A stretch of DNA of 64,000 bases, taken from the NCBI GenBank assembly GCA_003508835.1, contig PUFA01000034.1, positions 6,536,501 through 6,600,500 of the forward strand, in the 5' to 3' direction. The notes below the pieces were generated by a model that saw nothing but the letters and a program-made list of their open reading frames with translations, did not search any database and was not told the origin of the DNA. The position numbers and the translations under genes were made by a program. This document shows positions 57,571 through 64,000 of the stretch, piece after piece (the stretch's first letter is position 1; the number at the start of each line of letters is the position of its first letter). The stretch comes from Eonycteris spelaea. Lineage: Eukaryota > Chordata > Mammalia > Chiroptera > Pteropodidae.

Positions 57571-58090
57571 GAACTGGGGAGGGGGTGGAAGTTACCAGAA
57601 CCTTATCCTAGCTGGGAAGCACGTTCTCTCCATCCAGCCCTCCTCTGGGGGTGAGCAGAGAACTCTCTTGGTGAATTTCACGATGACTGTTCTTCCTCTC
57701 CCCTTGCCAGCATCAGGAGGGGATCTTTCTGGGTTTTTACTGTGAGTATCTGGTGTGGTTCCTGGAGGAACCCACCAAAGTGTGGTGATCCCCTTAACTG
57801 CTGTGCCAGGAGTTGCTCATTCTCATGCTCGTCCATTCAGCCTCAGCACCTGACCCAAACTATCTCTGACTAGTCTGTGACTCCGGCAATCCCATCTTGC
57901 TGCTGTAAGGAAGCCGCTCTTCCTCTGGGTTCACCTTTCTCTCCAGGTTTTGGAGTGATAGCTTGCTCTGCAGCCTCAGTTTTCTGGTGGGTCTGAGCGA
58001 AGGTGTTGATTTTAAGTTTTTGTTCAGTTTTTTCTTCTGAGAATGGTGGTGACAATTTGCAAGGTTTTTACCATGTTGGAGCTGAATACA
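57571..58090 (-). mobile_element. Possible antisense L1 3' UTR segment
   Basis: GATAGCTTGCTCTGCAGCCTC, AGTTTTCTGGTGGGTCTGAGC, GAATGGTGGTGACAATTTGC and CATGTTGGAGCTGAATACAG recall an L1 3' UTR in antisense. It does not continue the L1M at left, so it would be a separate copy. Tentative. Confidence 0.4.
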
Positions 58091-58234
58091 GAAATGTGTA
58101 TGTTACTTTTGCTGTGTTTTCTTTCGTAAAATCTTTGAAATATCTACCATGATGCTTATATAACAAGGCAAGAATTTTAAGAAGTTGTTTTAGGAAAAAT
58201 TCAGATGTGGTGCACCGATGATACAAATGCTTTT

Positions 58235-58445
58235 TATTATTTCCTAGCTATCAGGCAGTATGCTAAGTATTCTCCTTTAGTTCATTTGTTATTTGTAAAA
58301 AACATGTTTTAACTACTTATGCTCATTTTACAGATAAGAAAACTCAGGCACAGGGAAGTAAGGTCACTTGCCTCCAGTCTCACAGCTAGTAAATGGCAGA
58401 GCTGGAAGGTGACCCCAGTAGACAGCTCCTAGAGCCTGCTTAGTT
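58235..58445 (+). mobile_element. MIR SINE, sense
   Basis: Sense MIR: CATTTTACAGATAAGAAAACTC, AGGCACAGGGAAGTAAGGTC, CAGTCTCACAGCTAGTAAATG and GGCAGAGCTGGAAGGTGACC. Confidence 0.92.
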
Positions 58446-61400
58446 AAATGTGGCTGTATGCCGTCTCTCTTCTTTGTCATCTAAACACCACAAAAGATGC
58501 ACAGACCTACAAATGTTGTACAAGTACCAGTGACACACACATCTCTCTGAAAGTCCTGATAGTATAGCAAATACAATTTATTGGGCAATTTTGATGAGCA
58601 TTAGGTTTTCTATAACTTTAGACTATATTTACTCTTCATATTAAAGATAGGTATATTGCATTAAAACCACATACAAGATACACATGCATGTATGTGAGGA
58701 TATGATGAACTAATTAAACATGAAGTGAACTAGGGGTTAAGTTAGCCCACATGCCACATGCCTCCAGGCTTTGCAGGGCTGGAGTTGCAGGGGATCCAGT
58801 GAGGCAGGAGAGGATGCCTGGCTTCTTGTGTTCTAGGCGCCTCACTGTCCTCACCCTTGCCCTGATCCTGAGGCCACTTCTGGGAGATATAGATCATGGA
58901 CTTCTCTGGACTTATTTCCAAGCAATAAATACCAAAAGGGAAACTTGATCAGTTTTACGACTCACAACATTCATAGAGTAAGAAAAAAGCTAGTAACTTA
59001 TAAGAAACACTACTATTGTTGGAACTTAAAATGAGAAAGATTTTCCAGTGATTCGTCACAGAGAGACCTTTGTGAAATATCATGAAAAATGTTCTTAACA
59101 ACACAGAGTGGTAAAAATGAAGAGTATCCTGGGAAGAGGCCCATAGCCTGACACCCAATGTAATTTGGTGGACGTGGTCACCTCATATGAGGTCTCAAGG
59201 CAAGATATTCTCATGGTTCAAACTCATCCTTTATCATATGATTTATTTTGAGTTTCCATCCAAAGGAATAAGAGATTTAAATTTAATTGACCCAGCTTGT
59301 ATATTTTATTTAATGTAGTCAGTAATTATAATGAATGTGCATGTGCATGGGCCTGTGTGTGTGTGGGAGGGAGGGTGGAGAGCTAGTACTTAATTATCAG
59401 TTCAGATTTATCCACCATTCGCACAGTGTGAGGCACTTCTGAATGACCTTGAATGTCTTTAATTGTAGTTCAGAGTTCATGACTAATAAACACAAAATTA
59501 GATCTAACAAGATAAGAGGATATGTAATTATCAGAAACGTAGTTGCCGTGAGAACAATAGGAAGCTAGAGGTAGTGGCAAACTAACATTGGCTTGGTTGC
59601 TTCTTACAGTGTGGGAGCCCAGAAGGAATTAATTGGATGGATTCCTCAATCGTTTCTTTATCTAACGATCAGTCATGTTTGGTGTCATGACAGATGGTAG
59701 AGTTCTGTTGAAATCGAGACAGCTTTGAATATGGAAATGTGTGAAAACTCAATAACTCCTCCTACAAGTACTTCATTAATATTCCGTAATTAGGTTTAAC
59801 TTGTGGTTGGATATGTTGGTGGTTAGGGCTCGTGCTTGTTGTAGATAAGAGCACTTCTATAAAGCCGCACCATATTGAGCTGCCATAAAGAAATCAAAAC
59901 GTTCACACTGTTGATTAGAGGGCTAGGATAATACTCTTTCTAGAATCTGCAGTGTTCCCTACAGTTTTATTTTCAATTTGAGTTTGTGCATGCCTGGGGA
60001 ATCTAAATCTTTCTGTTATTTTATAATTCAAGTGATGAGTTAAAATATATGTTTCTTAGTAAAATTACCATCCTGTATATCTTTGGAGCAGAATTATATG
60101 TTTCAGCTCCTATAAGTGCTTGTTCCCTATTTCAACCCTTACTCTTGAATTGCAAAGCCATGAATTCGAAAAGAGAAGACATCGTTTTTGGGGTGATTAC
60201 AGAGAGAATGTTTTTAATGAGAATGAGTTAACTGGTGGACAAGATGTCTGTGGCTGTGTGACATATAGCATGACTGATCTTACCTGCATTTTTTCTCTTC
60301 CTAAAGATAGAGACAAAGACGAATTCATGAATGGTTAGCAATAATGTGGTGACCATACCGCCCTTCAACCCTCTCCCCTCGCCACCATTCCTTAGGAAAG
60401 AAAAATGTCAAAAAATCTTACACTATATATTACATTTAATACTTCTCAAGTGTAAGGGTTTTCTACTTGCTATTCTTCATGTCACAATTAGTTCCTATAG
60501 GAGGAGTATAGATTGCATAATAAATTGTTCATTACCCAGATCTTATTCTTTGGAGTATGAGCCTTGCAAGGGATGCAAACTATTTACCACAATAACCGTC
60601 AGCACAACAAAATTCTGAGTTGTGGATCATAATTTTTTTTTTTTGAAACATTGGATTCATTTATTTTGGTTGATTTTGAGTTTCTTCTCATACAACCGGA
60701 GTGCTAACCTCTCCTCATAGGTTTCCTTCTTCGCCTTCTAGTTAGTATCATCCAAGCTCCCCCAAACATATTGGAGGGTTATATGCATTCAGTAATTTAA
60801 AAGGGCCTTTATTAAAATTATTAAATGTTAATGTATTAACAAACATTAACCTATTTAATAATATGCCTGTCTTAAATGTGGCAAATGGGAAAGTTCTGGA
60901 ATATACACTACTATAGCCATTTCTTTGGGGAAAAAAAAAGCAATTACCATCTCAGCAGGTTTTTAATTTGGGGATCCTAACTGGGAATGATTGGGGAGTC
61001 CCTGATCCTATGTGAAAACCATTTTAGTTTATTCAGATACAAAGTACTGGTGGTCAGTGGGAGTCAGTCATCCGGATTTTGCTCAAGAATAAGTAGTATC
61101 GTGAACTCCATGAAGTTATTTTAGTAAGACTGCATGAAGGAATTTTTGGAAAAAGTTTTATACTCTAAACTCTCCTTTTTTTAATCATCAAAATGCCCTT
61201 CTAGTCTTTTTACCGAAATGTATGACTCTGAAAGACAATTAGTATTAATTTGTACAATGCTTTGTTTTTGATCATCACTCAGAACTAACGATTAAATGGA
61301 CATTATCATCATTATTATTTTTAATGTGCAGAGCTAATTTGGCCATTTCTGAGACGTTTTGCCTGCTGCAGATGTTCTCTCGTTTGCAGTAGAAACTTGG

Positions 61401-61739
61401 CTTCCTGCTGGCAGCCAGGGGTGAACATGCCCGAAGGCTCTTGCATCTCTGCCTGCCTTGATCCTGCTCCTTCAGACCTGGATGATCTGAGACCATCACG
61501 ATTTGGACTGACTTAGCATTAACCTGGAAGAATGAAAAAGGTCTCAGTTTTGGTCAGGAAACTGGCAGTGTGGGTGTCATAGAGATTGTACCATGAGGCT
61601 ACATGCACTTTACCAAAATCACAAGGGGCCAAAGTGAAAGCAAGAGACGCTACTGTTGTGAAAACGTTTCTACTCATCTAGTTACTGCAGGAATCTCCTC
61701 GGCCTCCTTTTAGGAAAAGTCTGCTAAATTGGCAGTCAT
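58446..61739. other. Unassigned DNA
   Basis: About 3.3 kb without a recognised gene or repeat family. A short TG-rich stretch lies at about 59353-59367, T- and A-runs near 60633-60645 and 60931-60939, a weak L2-like tail near 60340-60620 that I do not call, and an AT hairpin at 60818-60861. Confidence 0.4.
60818..60861. repeat. AT-rich imperfect inverted repeat
   Basis: Arm TTATTAAATGTTAATG (60818-60833) faces CATTAACCTATTTAATAA (60844-60861) across a 10-base loop. The arms are complementary except for a small bulge. Confidence 0.8.
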
Positions 61740-61900
61740 GGAGCGGTTAAAAGAGAGCGGGCCAGCTGCGAGCGAGTGAGGGCGGGTAGGCTTTAAGAAA
61801 TATCCTCCCAGCTATGAGGAGGCGCCTCTGGGTAAGCTCCACGTGGTGCTGAGCAACCCCAACTGGAGTGTGACATAATGCGTGACGTAAAATGGCAGAG
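61740..61900. promoter_or_regulatory. CpG-dense pocket with a CRE-like site
   Basis: About nine or ten CpGs in 150 bases, plus GGGCGGG at about 61780 and TGACGTAA at 61883-61890, a near-consensus CRE half-palindrome. It is the sharpest CpG pocket in the window. No transcript or exon is seen beside it, so promoter or enhancer activity is speculative. Confidence 0.3.
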
Positions 61901-63034
61901 CCCCCCAAACCACACAGAACCCCAAAACACACACAAGCTACAGACCAGTGGTTACTTGTGAATTCCCTTCCCTTTCCACGGAGGTCCCCCATGGGTGTCT
62001 AGTCAGTACTCTCACTGTTCCCCATGACAGATTTATTTTGGAGGCAAACAAGTTTCCATGAAAGGGCTAGAGTTAAAAACATTTAATTTTTTTACAAGAG
62101 CATAACTGTTAAAGACACATTGGAATAAAACTATGACATGTGTTATAAAGTTACTTTACCACACTGTCTGTGGATAACTACAATTCGTGGCATGTTCAAA
62201 TATGAAGGACAGACCCTTCTCTATTTTAAGAAAGAAGTATTTGAAAGTAATTTACACTCCAATTATCTCAATGAGAATGTCAATTGCATCAAGTCTGCAT
62301 TGCTGAAAAGGTGAATAAAGCCAGCTGCTAAACCGCTGTAGTCATTTTTGGAAGAACTATTTCATTTTTAGAAGAACTATTTCTTCAATTTGAAATAAAT
62401 TGAAGCATTTTCCCCCCTTTTGTGGGGGAGGGGAGGAGGAAAGAGGAGGGCATTGCACAGGACAGGGTGGCATGAGCAATTAGGAGGAAGCGGCTGAGTC
62501 CAGTCTAAGAGCCACTGAGGTGTCTTCAGTGTTGGCAGGTTAGGCAGTAAGTAGATTTTTCATGCGTTTGTAGCACACAGTGACCACATCACCAACTGTC
62601 CACGAAACTAGTCCTTGTTGCAGTGTCCCAGAGAGGCTGATGCTCGGACCACACATAAGGTCTGAGCCGCCAGCTGCCTCTCAGACTGCAGCAGGCACAG
62701 GAGGGAAGGTGGCTGGGGTAGCCGAGGCAGAGCTCGAGTTCCTGGTGTTGCTTTTGTCCTTAAAGCCACACTTCTCGTTAACATTTAGTGGCCAGGCTGG
62801 ACCTCAGGTGCACAGAGTTGGACTGACTCAGTTATAGTCCGTTACTAGCCCCATGTTATTGTCGTTCACGCCATCGCTCTATGACTGTTATTATCTCCTT
62901 TAAACTTTTCCTGCAGCTCCATTCCCTGCCTGTGTGCTGACCTAATGCATATCCTTTGAAATCCCCTACAGCCAGGGACTTAAAATATGTAACTGCCCAT
63001 CAACGTACAAATATTGTTTAATGTATAATTTTAA
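61901..63034. other. Unassigned DNA
   Basis: No gene or repeat family recognised. It holds a 20-bp tandem duplication at 62343-62382 and a G-rich patch at about 62415-62450. Confidence 0.4.
62343..62382. repeat. 20-bp tandem duplication
   Basis: CATTTTTGGAAGAACTATTT at 62343-62362 is repeated next door as 62363-62382 with one change (A for G at position 8). Confidence 0.9.
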
Positions 63035-63430
63035 TGTTTATACAGGTAATTATTTGGTATCGACTCTATAATGAAACTGGATTTTTTTCATTTAGCATTA
63101 TGTTTTTGGCATTTGTCTATGTCGGTAAATTTAGTTTGATTAGCTTGATTCTTTTCACTGCAATAGTATTCCACAGTGTAATTGTACCACAGTTTTACCT
63201 ATCCATCCCTCCAGTGACAAGCACTTGGATTCTTTCCAAATTTTTGTTACTGTCAAGTTTACAGTATAAATAATACTCCAGTGAACAACTGCGTACCTGT
63301 TTCCCAGTGAACTTGTACTAGATTCTTTGGGGTAAATAGCAAGACTTGGAATTTCTAAGGTTCGAGGCATATGTGCATTCTCAAGTTTGTTTTTCAAAAT
63401 AGCTGTACCAAATTTTTCTCTCATCTGAAG
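63035..63430 (-). mobile_element. Old L1M-type LINE 3' end, antisense
   Basis: Antisense L1 landmarks: TTTTTTCATTTAGCATTATG, ATAGTATTCCACAGTGTAATTG with TACCACAG, TTACCTATCCATCCCTCC, TATAAATAATACTCCAGTGAAC and ATAGCTGTACC. Strongly diverged. Confidence 0.7.
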
Positions 63431-64000
63431 CACAGGACAGTTCCTAAATAAATTTACATGCAAACAATAGTCATTGAAAATAAAACAGCATCTGCAAGGA
63501 ATGCGGGCGTGACATCATCCAAGACTAGGAAGTTGAGGTTCTTGACAAAGCCTTTTCATAGGATTAATCTGTGGTCCCTGGGGAAGCATTTCTAGGTGAC
63601 ATGCTAAAGGCAGGACAGAAACGACCACAGAATGAGGCACCAACGCATTCTCTATTTGTCACTTGATTGGTGATTTTATAAGCTGATGGAATTTGTCTGA
63701 TCGTATCAGGCACTGACGTCACACCAATATTCAGGTGTCCCAACTCACAGCCTAGCCACCCTTTCATGCTGGAGGCTGAGCACAGTACGCTGCGGTTGGA
63801 AACTGGTGGCAGCATGCAGCCACCTCTCCCAGCCGATTTAAATTAAGCAGCTACATGGAAAGGGCCGTGAAAGAGTCATCAATCACAGGATGCCTATTAT
63901 TGGAATAAAAGCACCTTACTGTGGCATAGACTTGCACTGACTGCTCTTAGCTGTGAGTCACCCACTGCCGCCTTTCCTGCTTGCCTGCACTGCCTCTGCC
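63431..64000. other. Unassigned DNA with candidate regulatory motifs
   Basis: No gene or repeat family recognised. Motifs of interest are GGATTAATCT at 63561-63570 (paired GGATTA-type homeobox site), TGACATCA at 63510-63517, and the CCAAT/CRE group at 63666-63728. Confidence 0.35.
63666..63728. promoter_or_regulatory. CCAAT - CRE - CCAAT motif cluster
   Basis: An inverted CCAAT box (ATTGGT, 63666-63671), a perfect CRE palindrome (TGACGTCA, 63714-63721), and a direct CCAAT box (ACCAAT, 63723-63728) lie within 63 bases. CREB/ATF and NF-Y sites often combine in promoters, but there is no TATA box, CpG island or exon to support one here, and short motifs arise by chance. Confidence 0.3.

Overview
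This window looks like intergenic or deep-intronic DNA from a placental mammal. I find no protein-coding exon, no RNA gene and no CpG-island promoter. All open frames are short (the longest is 135 codons), and those that resemble anything are decayed pieces of retroelement genes. The base composition is AT-rich, CpG is scarce except in a few pockets, and most recognisable DNA is ancient interspersed repeat.

Lineage: the youngest-looking LINE-1 (455-1758) ends in a 3' UTR of the kind seen in Laurasiatheria, and its tail most resembles bat L1 elements as I remember them. No carnivore, ruminant, pig or horse SINE is visible, and no young primate or rodent SINE. I therefore favour a laurasiatherian with little recent SINE activity, possibly a bat. 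This is a low-confidence inference.

Layout. 1-2.7 kb: an L1 copy whose 5' part is inverted, then a probable old L1 end. 4.7-28.1 kb: a dense field of ancient L2 and MIR copies in both orientations, with two hAT/MITE-like DNA elements at 20.8 and 23.2 kb and microsatellites at 17.3-18.0 kb. 28.1-36 kb: mostly unassigned, with a hAT-like element at 30.8 kb and a MaLR-type LTR at 32.5 kb. 36-43 kb: MIR and L1 fragments, a 49-bp GT repeat, polypyrimidine and polypurine tracts, and a TAAT-rich unassigned stretch near 38.6-39.2 kb that could be a conserved non-coding element. 43.7-46.9 kb: a broken class III (ERV-L-like) provirus with reverse transcriptase, RNase H, integrase and dUTPase remnants in that order, without recognisable flanking LTRs. 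47.6-49.1 kb: a MITE-like element split by an antisense MaLR-type LTR, followed by a sense LTR of similar type. 50.0-57.6 kb: antisense L1 DNA, including one L1 inserted into another. 58-64 kb: mostly unassigned, with a MIR, an old L1 end and small CpG/CRE/CCAAT pockets at 61.8 and 63.7 kb.

There is no pathway or operon here. The story is layered transposition: L2 and MIR first, then DNA elements and LTRs landing inside them, then L1 insertions. I do not see a new biological system. The points most worth a second look are the inverted L1, the ERV-L remnant, the nested MITE/LTR structure and the candidate non-coding regulatory stretches. All family names come from remembered consensus features, not from a database search.
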